DNA of 64,000 bases. Source: Solimonas marina (GTDB taxonomy: Bacteria > Pseudomonadota > Gammaproteobacteria > Nevskiales > Nevskiaceae). The stretch covers positions 62,001 to 126,000 of the forward strand of contig NZ_JAAVXB010000008.1 of assembly GCF_012241385.1 (NCBI RefSeq). The letters run 5' to 3'. The position numbers were made by a program, and so were the translations under genes. This document shows positions 17,013 through 25,501 of this stretch, piece after piece (the first letter of the stretch is position 1; each line of letters begins with the position of its first letter). The notes under the pieces were generated by a model that made no database searches, was not told where the DNA came from, and saw only the letters and a program-made list of their open reading frames with translations.

Positions 17013-18392
17013 ATGAGCAATGTGCTGTTTTCCCTTACCACTCAAGCGTCGATCGGCCTTTCGCCGCGTTTGCAGCACGCCATCCAGCTGCTGCAACTGT
17101 CGTCGATCGAGTTTGAACAGGCGCTGCAGAATGCACTGACCAGCAATCCGTTTCTGGAGGAAAGCGAGGCCGATGAGGCCGATGAGGGCGAGGCGGCGCT
17201 GCCGACCGATGCGAACGATGCGACCTGCTCGTATGAAGCCCCGTATCCCGATCGTGACGGTCGCGTGATCGAACGCGGCACGCGCGACATCGCCGACTGG
17301 CTCGCCGAGCCCGAGGATTTTCGCGCTCATCTGCACGCGCAGCTTGATGCCGCGCCATTGCACCCGCGCGATCGTGCGATCGCCGGGCTCGTCATCGAAA
17401 CGCTCGATGACGACGGCTATTTGCGTGACGACGTGATGGCGGTCGCGCAGCAGCTGCATTTCGACCCGCCGCTGGACGCAGCCGAACTCGACGTGGCGAT
17501 CGCGCTTGTACAGAAGCTCGATCCGGTCGGCGTCGGCGCGCGGGACGTTTGCGAATGCCTGCAGTTGCAGTTGCGTGTCAGCGACGCACCGACTTCAGAC
17601 CGTGAACTGGCCTCGACGATACTGGACCATTATCTGGAATTGCTCGGGCGTCGCGACTTTGCGGCGATCGGGCGACGTACCGATCGCGACGAGTTCGCCG
17701 TCGCCCGTGCCTGCAAGCTGTTGCGTCGCCTCGACCCGCGGCCAGGCCACCGGCATTCCGCAGCGACGGCGCAGTACGTGGTGCCTGATGTGATCGTCGT
17801 CAATCGCGACGGACGCCTGCAGGCGCTGAGCAATCCCGCGCTGCGGCCTCGCGCGCAGCTCAATCGGCATTACATCGAGTTGTTTCGCGGGCAACGGCGC
17901 AGTGCGCGGCACCCGGCGATGACGCAGCAACTCCAGGAGGCGCGCTGGCTGCTGAAGAACGCCGAGCAACGCTTCGCCACGATCGAACGAGTTGCCAACG
18001 AAGTGCTGCGTCGGCAGGCGGCGTTTTTTGTGCACGGTGATCTGGCCATGCGGCCGATGACCTTGCGTGAGATTGCCGACGAATTGTCGCTGCACGAATC
18101 GACGATCTCGCGGGCGACGTCGAACAAATACATCGCCACGCCGGCGGGCTTGTTCGAACTGAAGTATTTCTTCTCGCGCGAGCTGCCGTCACGCAGCGGC
18201 AGCTGTTCGCCGGCGTCCATCCGCGCCGTGCTGCGCGAAATCATCGACGCCGAGGACCAGACGCAGCCTCTCTCCGATGTGCGCCTGGCGGATCTGTTGC
18301 GTCAGCAGGGCATTCGCGTCGCGCGTCGCACGGTGTCGAAGTACCGCAGCATGATGCGGGTGCCGCCGGCCGATCTGCGTCGCGCGCAGTAG
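17013..18392 (+). CDS. rpoN: RNA polymerase sigma54 factor
   Basis: 459 residues. Region I begins at once with the Gln-rich activator-contact helix (LSPRLQHAIQLLQLSS), followed by an acidic region II, the core-binding domain, and a C-terminal DNA-binding domain that ends with the RpoN box (ARRTVSKYRS), the -24 recognition helix. The ATG at 17013 has GGAG eight bases upstream and the start lies downstream of the predicted promoter, so longer in-frame versions beginning at 16893 are not used. Its separation from lptB/hpf-type neighbours (absent here) and its autoregulated promoter suggest a second, dedicated rpoN copy; that is inference. Confidence 0.95.
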   Translation: MSNVLFSLTTQASIGLSPRLQHAIQLLQLSSIEFEQALQNALTSNPFLEESEADEADEGEAALPTDANDATCSYEAPYPDRDGRVIERGTRDIADWLAEPEDFRAHLHAQLDAAPLHPRDRAIAGLVIETLDDDGYLRDDVMAVAQQLHFDPPLDAAELDVAIALVQKLDPVGVGARDVCECLQLQLRVSDAPTSDRELASTILDHYLELLGRRDFAAIGRRTDRDEFAVARACKLLRRLDPRPGHRHSAATAQYVVPDVIVVNRDGRLQALSNPALRPRAQLNRHYIELFRGQRRSARHPAMTQQLQEARWLLKNAEQRFATIERVANEVLRRQAAFFVHGDLAMRPMTLREIADELSLHESTISRATSNKYIATPAGLFELKYFFSRELPSRSGSCSPASIRAVLREIIDAEDQTQPLSDVRLADLLRQQGIRVARRTVSKYRSMMRVPPADLRRAQ

Positions 18393-18414
18393 CGTGCAAG
18401 GGGAGGGGACGAGT

Positions 18415-18960
18415 TCAGTAGGCGTCGCCGGCGCGCATCAACGCGCGCGCCGCGCGCAGCAGCAGGTCGACGCGGGCTTCGACCCATGGATGCGGGCGCG
18501 TGGCAAAGAAGCCGGTGGCCGGAACCGCATAACCGTCGACGATCAGGCTGGGCGTCTGCACCGTCGCGGCGATGCGCGTGGCGCCCGGACCATCGCTGAT
18601 CAGCAGACGCGCGCGCGAGACGAGGTCGGTCAGCGTGCCGAGCGATGTGCGGCCAACGAAATCGGCGAGCAGGATGCCGGCCTCGACGCGCAGTTGCGTG
18701 CGAAATTCTGCCGCGAACGCGAGCTGGCCGGCGGGCCCGGTCAGCGCGACGGCGATACCGTCGTCGAGCAGACGCTGCACGAGGCCGCGGAAGCACGCTA
18801 GCCGTGCGCTGGGCGCCAGCGTCAGCACACCGGTGTGGACGCAGACGTAGCCGCGATCCTGAAGGCCGGCCTGTGACAGCAGCAAGGCGCTGGTCCCCGG
18901 TGGGGCGACGTTGCGACTGGCAGCAACGGCGGTGCCCCGCGTTTCATAAAGCTCGTTCAT
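18415..18960 (-). CDS. half-length GT9 (heptosyltransferase)-like protein
   Basis: 181 residues, about half the size of a normal family 9 glycosyltransferase. What is present resembles the C-terminal donor-binding half: a beta-alpha unit (VCVHTGVLTLAP), VALTGPAGQ, then FVGRTSLGTLTDLVSRARLLISDGPGATRIAATVQTP, cited here only as the pattern GRTSL..L..L..ARLLISDGP. The acceptor-binding N-terminal half is missing, so it may bind a nucleotide sugar without being a full transferase. The ATG has GGAG seven bases upstream. It converges with rpoN (22-base gap). Function not assigned. Confidence 0.6.
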   Translation of the reverse strand: MNELYETRGTAVAASRNVAPPGTSALLLSQAGLQDRGYVCVHTGVLTLAPSARLACFRGLVQRLLDDGIAVALTGPAGQLAFAAEFRTQLRVEAGILLADFVGRTSLGTLTDLVSRARLLISDGPGATRIAATVQTPSLIVDGYAVPATGFFATRPHPWVEARVDLLLRAARALMRAGDAY

Positions 18961-19029
18961 GTGCGCGCTCCGATCTGAGTCTGAGCAAAGCGGCGCAAGC
19001 GCCGTTCCCGACACCTGGCGGTCGGTGCG

Positions 19030-19245
19030 CTAGTTGGGGCCCCAGAGTTTGCGATCCGATGAGAAGGCCGGCGGGTCGCTGGCATCCATCGATTCGGCGG
19101 ACGCTTCGTCGATACGATCGGATGTGGTCTGCTGCTGAGAGTGACGCAGCAGCGTTTCAGCCTGACGGCCGCTGCGTGCGGAATCCGGCCGCACGATACG
19201 GTCGCGGCGCGGGGGAGCTGGATGTTGCGGATGTGGACTGGACAT
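19030..19245 (-). CDS. small Arg/Ser-rich hypothetical protein
   Basis: 71 residues, hydrophilic, Pro- and basic-rich at the N terminus (PPRRDRIVRP) and Ser/Asp-rich at the C terminus. An excellent GGAGG lies six bases before the ATG, which is the main reason to accept it. It sits 113 bases downstream of egtD and 69 bases upstream of the GT9-like gene on the same strand. No family or motif recognised; probably unstructured. Confidence 0.5.
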   Translation of the reverse strand: MSSPHPQHPAPPRRDRIVRPDSARSGRQAETLLRHSQQQTTSDRIDEASAESMDASDPPAFSSDRKLWGPN

Positions 19246-19358
19246 GTGCGGCCTCCGTCTGAAGCAGTGACTCGATGCTTGACGGTAAAGCCGTGGCGCT
19301 GACGTCGCTCTGAACGGGGCGTTGTGGTGCGGGTTGGCGCCGGCGTCGCGCGTCGTCG

Positions 19359-20333
19359 TCAGCGCGGGACGAGTAATTGCACGCTGAAGCGCTGCTGCGC
19401 GTCGGTCCAGATGCGCTGGACATGCAGACCCGCCTGCGCCGCCAGATGAGCGAAGCCGGGCGGCGAATACTTGTAGCTGTACTCGACGAGCATCGCCTCG
19501 TCGGCGTCGAAGTGAATGAACGTATCGGCGACGCGTATGCGCTGCTGCCGGTGGCTGACGATGTGGGTTTCGATACGCCCCAGCGCGACGTTGTAACGCG
19601 CGCGATGCGCAAAGTGGGCGAGTTCGAAGTCCGCCTGCAGTTCGCGGTTGAAGCGGGCCAGCATATTCAATGTGAAAGCCGCGGTGACGCCGGCCGCGTC
19701 GTTGTAGGCAGACTCGATCGTCGCCTTGTCCTTGCGCAGGTCGATGCCGATCAGCGCCGCCCCATTCGCGCCGATCTGTCGCCGCATCTGCTTGAGCAGC
19801 GCGACCGCGTCGGCGGTTTCGAAATTGCCGAGCGTCGATCCGGGGAAGTAGACGACGCGACGTGCATGTGCCGGCAAATCGTGCGATTCGAGCTGAAAGC
19901 TCGTGAAGTCGGCACAGATCGGCGCGACATCCAGTGCCGGGAACAGCGCCCGCAGATCGTCGACACTCTGGTCCAGCGCCGTCGCGGAAATCTCGACCGG
20001 CACATAGCGCGCCTCGCCCTGCATCGCCTCGATCAGTCGTGCGGTTTTGCGCGCGCTGCCGCTGCCGTACTCGATCAGCAGCACGTCTTCGCCGAGCGCG
20101 GCGGCGATGTCGTCGGCGTGTGCATCGAGCAGTTCGAGTTCGGCACGTGTCAGGTAGTACTCGGGTTGATCGCAGATCTGCTCGAACAGCGCCGAGCCGC
20201 GCGCGTCGTAGAAGAACTTCGGTGACAGCCGTTTCGGCGAGCGGCGCAGACCCCCAAGAACCTCGTCGCGCAGCGTCGGCATCGCCGCGTCCTGTGCGAG
20301 TCGCTGTTCCAGCCACGATGTTCTTGCATTCAT
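19359..20333 (-). CDS. egtD: L-histidine N-alpha-methyltransferase (ergothioneine biosynthesis)
   Basis: 324 residues. A SAM-dependent enzyme that trimethylates histidine to hercynine, the first step of ergothioneine synthesis. The typical opening (PKRLSPKFFYDARGSALFEQI) is represented here by KFFYDARGS; EYGSGSARKT is the SAM-binding motif I; VYFPGSTLGNF and a conserved Tyr/Glu-rich C terminus match EgtD. The ATG overlaps the egtB stop by four bases, so the two are co-translated. Ergothioneine is an antioxidant thiol, which fits the thioredoxin and heme-redox genes nearby. Confidence 0.95.
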   Translation of the reverse strand: MNARTSWLEQRLAQDAAMPTLRDEVLGGLRRSPKRLSPKFFYDARGSALFEQICDQPEYYLTRAELELLDAHADDIAAALGEDVLLIEYGSGSARKTARLIEAMQGEARYVPVEISATALDQSVDDLRALFPALDVAPICADFTSFQLESHDLPAHARRVVYFPGSTLGNFETADAVALLKQMRRQIGANGAALIGIDLRKDKATIESAYNDAAGVTAAFTLNMLARFNRELQADFELAHFAHRARYNVALGRIETHIVSHRQQRIRVADTFIHFDADEAMLVEYSYKYSPPGFAHLAAQAGLHVQRIWTDAQQRFSVQLLVPR

Positions 20334-21604
20334 GCGTCTTGCCCCAGGCGAAAGCCCGCGAACTGCCAACGATCCGCGGGATAGAAGAAATTGCGGTAGC
20401 TGGCGCGAACGTGAGCGGCCGGCGTGATGCAAGCGCCGCCGCGCAGGACCAACTGTCCGCTCATGAACTTGCCGTTGTATTCACCGATGGCGCCGTCATC
20501 CGGCCGGTAGCCCGGATACGCGCTGTAGGCACTGCTGGTCCACTCCCAGGCATCGCCATACATCTGTTGCGGCAGGTCGCTGGTGCCGATGTCGGCGGCG
20601 AGTGGACGCAAGGCCCCGGACTCGACGAAATTGCCATGGCGATCAGGCAGGCGTGCCGCCATGTCTTCCCACTCGGCCTCGGTCGGCAGTCGTGCGCCCG
20701 CCCAGCGTGCGTAGGCGTCGGCTTCGAAGTAACTGATCGGACAGACCGGGGCGGCGGGGTCGAGGGCGACTCGGCCCGCCAGCGTGAATTCGCTGTCGAG
20801 ATCATCCGACCAATACGGCGGGTGCTGCCAGGCTTCGGCGCATGCCTTGGCCCAGCCGTCAGACAGCCACAGCGTCGGACGTCGATATCCGCCATCGCGA
20901 ATGAACTCGCGAAACTCGCCGTTGGTGACCATGCGGTTGGCGATGCGGTGCGGCTGCAGCAGGACACGATGGCGTGGGCTTTCGTTGTCGAACGCGAAGC
21001 CTTCACCGTCGTGGCCGATCATGACGATGCCTTCACGGCCACGATGCCAGCCGGGTGTGCGAGCCGGCTGCGGTGTGCGCGCGGTGGCCGGGCGATATGC
21101 CGGCTCCAGTGGGTTGAGCGAAAACAGGTGCAGCAGGTCCATCAGCATCAGTTCCTGATGCTGTTGTTCGTGCTCGAGTCCGAGCCGCACGAGTGCGGCA
21201 AGCTCGACACTGACGCCACGTTCGAGCCGCTCACGCATCGCCGCGTCGACATCGCGGCGATAGTCGAGTACGTCAGCCACGGTCGGCCGTGACAGCAAGC
21301 CGCGCGCCGCTCGCGCGTGCATCGGCCCGACGCTCTGGTAATACGAATTGAACAGAAAATTCCAGCCGTCACGCAGCGGACGATGCTGCGCGTCTGTCGC
21401 CAGAATGAAGTTTTCGAAGAACCAGCTGGTATGCGCCAGATGCCATTTGAGCGGGCTGGCGCTGGGCATCGACTGCAACACCATGTCCTCCGGCGCCAGT
21501 CCATCGCAAAGCGCAAGGCTGGCCTGCCGGATGCGCGCGTAAGCCCCGGCGAGTGATGATGTTGGAGCGAGTTGCGATGCGAGCGCCGACGACGTGACGC
21601 TCAT
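20330..21604 (-). CDS. egtB: ergothioneine sulfoxide synthase
   Basis: 424 residues. A non-heme iron enzyme that joins a thiol donor (gamma-glutamylcysteine or cysteine) to hercynine with O2. The N-terminal DinB-like domain carries the iron-binding His residues (H55 in KWHLAH and the HEQQH pair), and the C-terminal FGE-sulfatase-like domain ends in GFRLG with a typical WEWTSSAY stretch. It overlaps egtD downstream and the small protein gene upstream, each by four bases. No egtC or egtE is visible, so the later C-S lyase step must be encoded elsewhere. Confidence 0.95.
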   Translation of the reverse strand: MSVTSSALASQLAPTSSLAGAYARIRQASLALCDGLAPEDMVLQSMPSASPLKWHLAHTSWFFENFILATDAQHRPLRDGWNFLFNSYYQSVGPMHARAARGLLSRPTVADVLDYRRDVDAAMRERLERGVSVELAALVRLGLEHEQQHQELMLMDLLHLFSLNPLEPAYRPATARTPQPARTPGWHRGREGIVMIGHDGEGFAFDNESPRHRVLLQPHRIANRMVTNGEFREFIRDGGYRRPTLWLSDGWAKACAEAWQHPPYWSDDLDSEFTLAGRVALDPAAPVCPISYFEADAYARWAGARLPTEAEWEDMAARLPDRHGNFVESGALRPLAADIGTSDLPQQMYGDAWEWTSSAYSAYPGYRPDDGAIGEYNGKFMSGQLVLRGGACITPAAHVRASYRNFFYPADRWQFAGFRLGQDA

Positions 21605-21933
21605 GAGCCATTCGCCGGCAGCTTGCGCCGTCGCCCGGACTGCTTCGTCGCGGTCTTCTTGAGCGCCTTCTTCGCAGCACGTGGTGTGGTCTGCCGTTTG
21701 CGCTGTGGCGTCGCCGTGTGCTGTGTTGCAGGCGGTTTTTCACCCGGCATGGGGCGGCCGGTGGCCGCGGCTTCCAGGCGTTCGAGGCGTTGTTCGAGTT
21801 CGGCGACGATATGGGTGATGCCGTCGAGCGCGACGTGCAATTCGCGGACCGCCTGACGCAGAAAACGCCATCCTTCGGCGGGACGCTTGGATGCCTCGGC
21901 AACAGCGGAAAGCACTTTCTTGAACGACGGCAT
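21601..21933 (-). CDS. hypothetical protein with helical N-terminus and Lys-rich tail
   Basis: 110 residues. The first 60 residues form a predicted helix/coiled coil (LRQAVRELHVALDGITHIVAELEQRLERLE), cited here as the pattern ELEQRLERLE; the last 45 are rich in Lys, Arg, Thr and Pro (AAKKALKKTATK), like the H1-type tails of nucleic-acid-binding proteins. The ATG at 21933 has GGGAG seven bases upstream. The stop overlaps the egtB start (ATGA), making it the first gene of the egt operon. Its function is unknown. Confidence 0.6.
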   Translation of the reverse strand: MPSFKKVLSAVAEASKRPAEGWRFLRQAVRELHVALDGITHIVAELEQRLERLEAAATGRPMPGEKPPATQHTATPQRKRQTTPRAAKKALKKTATKQSGRRRKLPANGS

Positions 21934-22126
21934 TCTGGTTTCTCCCAATTTGAAGACCATCACGTTCCGGCACTGAACTGTGTGTGAATGTCGTTTTGAT
22001 GAAAGCCGGTGCCGGTCCACCGGCTGCGGATGGCAATACGTTCAGATCAGCGCCAGCCGCCATCGGCAGTATGAACCGCTTCGTCGTGCCGGTGCGCGGC
22101 GATGACAACCGGAGCGATGGTCGTTC

Positions 22127-23122
22127 ATGAGTGCAGGACGAAGCCGCGACGCGGCATCGAAAAAGGTGATCTATGTCGCGCTGGCCGGCAATCTGGCCAT
22201 TGCGATTACCAAGTTCGTGGCCGCTTCGCTCAGTGGCAGTGCCGCGATGCTCAGCGAAGGCGTGCATTCGCTGGTCGATACCGGCAACGAGGTCCTGCTG
22301 CTCTACGGCATGCACCGCGCGCGCCTGCCGCCGACCGCGCAACACCCGCTCGGACATGCGCGCGAGCTGTACTTCTGGACGTTCATCGTCGCGCTTCTGG
22401 TCTTCGCGGTCGGCGCCGGCGTGTCGTGCTACGAAGGCGTGTCGCACCTGCTGCATCCCGAACCGCTGGTCGATGCGCGCGTTGCGTATGTCGTGCTCGG
22501 GGTCTCAGCGATATTCGAAGGGATTTCCTGGCGCCTGGCGCTCAAGGAATTCCGCGGGACCAAGGGACGGCGCAGCTATCTGCGCGCGGCCGAGGAGAGC
22601 AAGGACCCGCGTACGTTCACGGTGCTGTTCGAGGACAGTGCGGCCCTGCTCGGGCTGATCATCGCATTCCTCGGCGTGTTTCTCGCGCACCGCTACGACA
22701 TGCCGGCGCTCGACGGTATCGCATCCTTGTGTATCGGGGTGCTGCTGGCGGTCGCCGCCGCGTTTCTGGCGCGCGAGAGCAAGGCATTGCTGGTCGGCGA
22801 GGGTGCGCATCCGCAGGTCGAGCGCCGCGTCGCCACGTTGGCGGCGGCGGCGCCGGAGATTCGTCGTGTCAACCGGGTTCTGACCACGCAGCTCGGCCCC
22901 GAGCAGGTCGTTGTCGCGATCAGTGCGGAATTCGAGGACGAGCTGCGCACTCCGCAGATCGAAGCTTGCGTCGAGCGCCTCGAATCCGATATCCGCCGCC
23001 GCGATCCGCAGGTGATGCTGTTATTCATCAAGCCGCAGTCGCCGGACGTCTGGCAGCGACGTCACGGTCGGCGCAATGACGATCCGCTCGGTGTGCCGCC
23101 CGTCGACCGCGCCGAGCATTGA
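22127..23122 (+). CDS. cation diffusion facilitator family transporter
   Basis: 331 residues, an inner-membrane metal/proton antiporter of the CDF family (Zn, Fe, Co or Mn). Six membrane helices are visible in the first 215 residues. Helix 2 carries the family signature SEGVHSLVDTGNE with the HxxxD metal pair, and helix 5 has LFEDSAALLG. The C-terminal cytoplasmic domain (about 220-300) has the usual alpha/beta dimerisation fold pattern. Metal specificity cannot be told. It is monocistronic, divergent from the egt operon and convergent with the thioesterase gene. Confidence 0.9.
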   Translation: MSAGRSRDAASKKVIYVALAGNLAIAITKFVAASLSGSAAMLSEGVHSLVDTGNEVLLLYGMHRARLPPTAQHPLGHARELYFWTFIVALLVFAVGAGVSCYEGVSHLLHPEPLVDARVAYVVLGVSAIFEGISWRLALKEFRGTKGRRSYLRAAEESKDPRTFTVLFEDSAALLGLIIAFLGVFLAHRYDMPALDGIASLCIGVLLAVAAAFLARESKALLVGEGAHPQVERRVATLAAAAPEIRRVNRVLTTQLGPEQVVVAISAEFEDELRTPQIEACVERLESDIRRRDPQVMLLFIKPQSPDVWQRRHGRRNDDPLGVPPVDRAEH

Positions 23123-23154
23123 CACATCATCGGTTCGTGCGGTGCTGCCCGGCT

Positions 23155-23529
23155 TCAGCGCGACGGCACGTGACTGGTGGTGACGTCGGCGATCAACCGC
23201 TCATCGGCGCCGCTGACGGTGGTGCGCACCACGGTCAGCTGACGCCCGCGTTTGACGAAGGTCGAACGCGCGCGGAACACGCCGTCCTTCTGGTTGCCGA
23301 GCAGCGCGGCGTTGAGGCTGATGGCCAGCGGGAAGCCGCTGGCGCCGGGCGTGAACTCGGTATCGCCAAAGGCCAGTACGGTGGCGCAGACATCGGCGAA
23401 CCACAGAATGGCCCCGGCATGCGCAACGCCGAACGGGTTGAGGATGCCGCTCTGCACCGGCATCTCGCCGATCACCGTGTCGGTACTGCGCTCGACGATT
23501 TCGAATTCGATCTTGCCGCTGACCTGCAT
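23155..23529 (-). CDS. PaaI-type hotdog thioesterase
   Basis: 124 residues of the hotdog fold: the catalytic-helix segment GILNPFGVAHAGAILWFADVC gives the N-F-x-x-x-H-A-G pattern expected of PaaI/YbgC-like acyl-CoA thioesterases (read it as NPFGVAHAGA). It probably hydrolyses an aryl- or acyl-CoA. I chose the ATG at 23529 because AGGAG is eight bases upstream; the GTG at 23538 would abut that site. It is separate from the paa cluster, which has its own paaI at 46422. Substrate unknown. Confidence 0.75.
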   Translation of the reverse strand: MQVSGKIEFEIVERSTDTVIGEMPVQSGILNPFGVAHAGAILWFADVCATVLAFGDTEFTPGASGFPLAISLNAALLGNQKDGVFRARSTFVKRGRQLTVVRTTVSGADERLIADVTTSHVPSR

Positions 23530-23571
23530 GTCGGGCACTCCTTTCGGGTCTGGTCGGCATTATGGCCGCAC

Positions 23572-23607
23572 AAAGAAAAACGGCGCGGGCAGAGCGCCCG
23601 CGCCGTT
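23572..23607 (-). terminator. terminator of the SWIB-protein gene
   Basis: A 12-bp stem (23579-23590 with 23596-23607) and 5-base loop are followed on the minus strand by TTTTT-C-TTT. It lies 17 bases after the stop at 23624. Confidence 0.85.
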
Positions 23608-23623
23608 GTTCATCCACAACGGA

Positions 23624-24028
23624 TCAGCTGATGTGCTTGCTGACCAGCTTGGTCATTTCGAACATGTTGACCACGCCTTTGCCACCGAACAGCTTCTTGA
23701 GCTTGTCGTCGGCGTTGATCTGACGCTTGTTGGTCTTGTCCTGCAGGCCATGCTTCTTGATGTACGCCCAGAGATTCTTCGTGATCTGACCGCGCGGCTG
23801 AGCCTTGGCGCCGACGACTTCGGCGAGCACGGGGCTCGGCGTCATCGGTTTCATCAGCGCAGCGCTCGGCTTACGGGCGCTCTTCTTCTTGACGGCCTTC
23901 TTGGCCACAGCCTTCTTTACCGGAGCGGCCTTCTTGGCCACAGCCTTCTTTGCCGGAGCGGCCTTCTTGGCCACAGCCTTCTTTGCAGGCGCCTTCTTGG
24001 CAGCCTTTTTTGCACTCGCCTTCGCCAT
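23624..24028 (-). CDS. histone H1-like SWIB domain protein
   Basis: 134 residues. The first 55 are Lys/Ala repeats (AKKAVAKKAAP), as in bacterial H1-like DNA-binding proteins; residues about 60-134 form a SWIB/MDM2 domain (ITKNLWAYIKKHGLQD, KKLFGGK, FEMTKLVSKHI). It is likely a nucleoid-associated protein. The ATG has GGAG eight bases upstream. Its repeats are encoded by three 33-bp DNA copies, so length may vary between strains. It is flanked by its own terminator and an unusual tandem CCCTAGGG element upstream. Confidence 0.88.
   Translation of the reverse strand: MAKASAKKAAKKAPAKKAVAKKAAPAKKAVAKKAAPVKKAVAKKAVKKKSARKPSAALMKPMTPSPVLAEVVGAKAQPRGQITKNLWAYIKKHGLQDKTNKRQINADDKLKKLFGGKGVVNMFEMTKLVSKHIS
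23894..23992. repeat. three tandem 33-bp repeats inside the SWIB gene
   Basis: Units at 23894-23926, 23927-23959 and 23960-23992 are almost identical (the first two differ at one base). They encode eleven-residue Lys/Ala blocks of the H1-like tail and are a likely site of slipped-strand length change. Confidence 0.9.
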
Positions 24029-24117
24029 TAAACGATCTCCACACTGAACGCCCAAGCTGGGCGGGCTAATCGTAGCGACATATCCAGCCCGTTTGCCAAC
24101 ACTTTTTGCAAAAAATC

Positions 24118-24139
24118 CTCCCTAGGGACTCCCTAGGGA
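24118..24139. repeat. tandem 11-bp repeat of palindromic CCCTAGGG
   Basis: CTCCCTAGGGA occurs twice without a gap (24118-24128 and 24129-24139). Each unit contains the perfect palindrome CCCTAGGG, which is rare in such DNA because of CTAG. It is about 90-110 bases upstream of the SWIB gene start. The one-turn spacing suggests two protein-binding sites on the same helix face. Confidence 0.6.
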
Positions 24140-24228
24140 GCGCAATTGGTCAAAAAACGCTCAAAACGGGCGGAAAACCCCCAATTTCCCGGGGTCGGCC
24201 GCTTCATCCGTTCGGATGAACGAGCGTT

Positions 24229-25389
24229 TCAGGCGAAGCGATCGGGGCGGAAGGTCTCGAGCAGGTCGACGCGGATCCCGTCGAGCACCTCCATCGCCAC
24301 CAGTTCGCCGACCAGGGGCGCCAGCGTCATGCCGCTGTGCATGGCCGCTACATAGGCGTTCGGTACAGTCTTCGACGCACCGATGATCGGGTAGCCATCG
24401 GCCGGCATCACGCGGTAGCCGAGCGTGATGTTGTCGAGCGGCACGCCGGCCAGGGCGGGCAGATAGCGTTGTGCATTGCGCAACAGCGACTCGCCGATCT
24501 CGCGCGTCGCCTCGACGCCGGGCGTGCCACCGAAGCTGGCGCCGGTGACGATGCTGCCGTCCGGGTTCTGCTTGATGTTGGCGCCAGGACCGAAGGCCAG
24601 GCGTTCGAGCACGATCGGCCGCGGCGCGGTGTGTGCGAGCAGGCCCGGCGAGTTCTTCAGTGCCACGGTCAGGCCCAGCGGTCTGGCCAGTTCCGGGCTG
24701 GCGTTGCCGGCGGCGATGACGATGCTGTCGGCGTCGATCGCCCCGCCGTTGGTGCGCACCTTGGTGACGCGAGACTTCGACAGCTCGAAGCCTTCGACCT
24801 CGACCGGAAACTCGACTTGCGCACCGAGCCGCTGTGCCCCCTGCAACAGTGCATTGGCGGCAACGCTGGGGTTGACCGTGCCTTCGATGTCATTGAATGC
24901 GGCGCCCCGCATCGTACCCGGCGTGACATCGGGCAGCAGCCGCGGCACGCGTGCCGGATCGATCATCTGTGACGGATAGCCCCAAGACTCGTGCTGACGC
25001 ACCGCATCACGGACGCGGGCGACGCTCTGATCGTCGTCGAACCACTGCACGCAGCCGCCCCACTGCAGCGGCAGCATGCCGTCGCTCAGCTCCTGTTGGA
25101 CGCGATGCCAGCCGGCGATGCCGCGGTGATTCATCTCGTAGTACGGATGCGGCTTCTTCGAGAACGCATTCAACCAGGCGAATGATTTTTCGGTGGTGCC
25201 GGCGGCCGGGCGTATCTTTTCGAGCACGGTGACCGACGCGCCGCGCTTGGCGAGGTGGTAGGCGATCGATGCGCCGATGATGCCGGCCCCGATGACGACG
25301 ACTTTGCGCGATTCGGCGGCGCGCGCGGCGGGTAGAGCGAGGCTGTAGAGAGCGGCGGCGCTGGCCGCGAGGAAGGTTCGTCTTTGCAT
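24229..25389 (-). CDS. exported FAD-dependent oxidoreductase (DadA/DAO family)
   Basis: 386 residues. A twin-arginine type signal (QRRTFLAAS, hydrophobic stretch, then AARA-AE cleavage) suggests folded export to the periplasm. The Rossmann motif VVVIGAGIIGASIAYHLA binds FAD, and the C terminus has the second FAD contact (GYRVMPADGYPIIG, AAMHSGMTLAP). These fit the D-amino-acid oxidase/glycine oxidase superfamily that oxidises amines. The substrate cannot be told. It stands alone on the strand: a 169-base gap with the ompW terminator lies upstream. Confidence 0.82.
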   Translation of the reverse strand: MQRRTFLAASAAALYSLALPAARAAESRKVVVIGAGIIGASIAYHLAKRGASVTVLEKIRPAAGTTEKSFAWLNAFSKKPHPYYEMNHRGIAGWHRVQQELSDGMLPLQWGGCVQWFDDDQSVARVRDAVRQHESWGYPSQMIDPARVPRLLPDVTPGTMRGAAFNDIEGTVNPSVAANALLQGAQRLGAQVEFPVEVEGFELSKSRVTKVRTNGGAIDADSIVIAAGNASPELARPLGLTVALKNSPGLLAHTAPRPIVLERLAFGPGANIKQNPDGSIVTGASFGGTPGVEATREIGESLLRNAQRYLPALAGVPLDNITLGYRVMPADGYPIIGASKTVPNAYVAAMHSGMTLAPLVGELVAMEVLDGIRVDLLETFRPDRFA

Positions 25390-25501
25390 CGTGGGTCCTG
25401 AGGCGTTGGCCGGCCAGCGTCAGGCTCCCGCAGCACCACACGCCGCAACCGAAGGGAACGCCGTTTATATCGGCAATTCCCGGGTTATGGTCGATGCTGT
25501 C

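Noticed and set aside
24080-24100. TTGGCA-like sequence on the minus strand upstream of the SWIB gene resembling a sigma54 -24 box
   Set aside because: The required GC at -12 is GG, so the essential element is missing.
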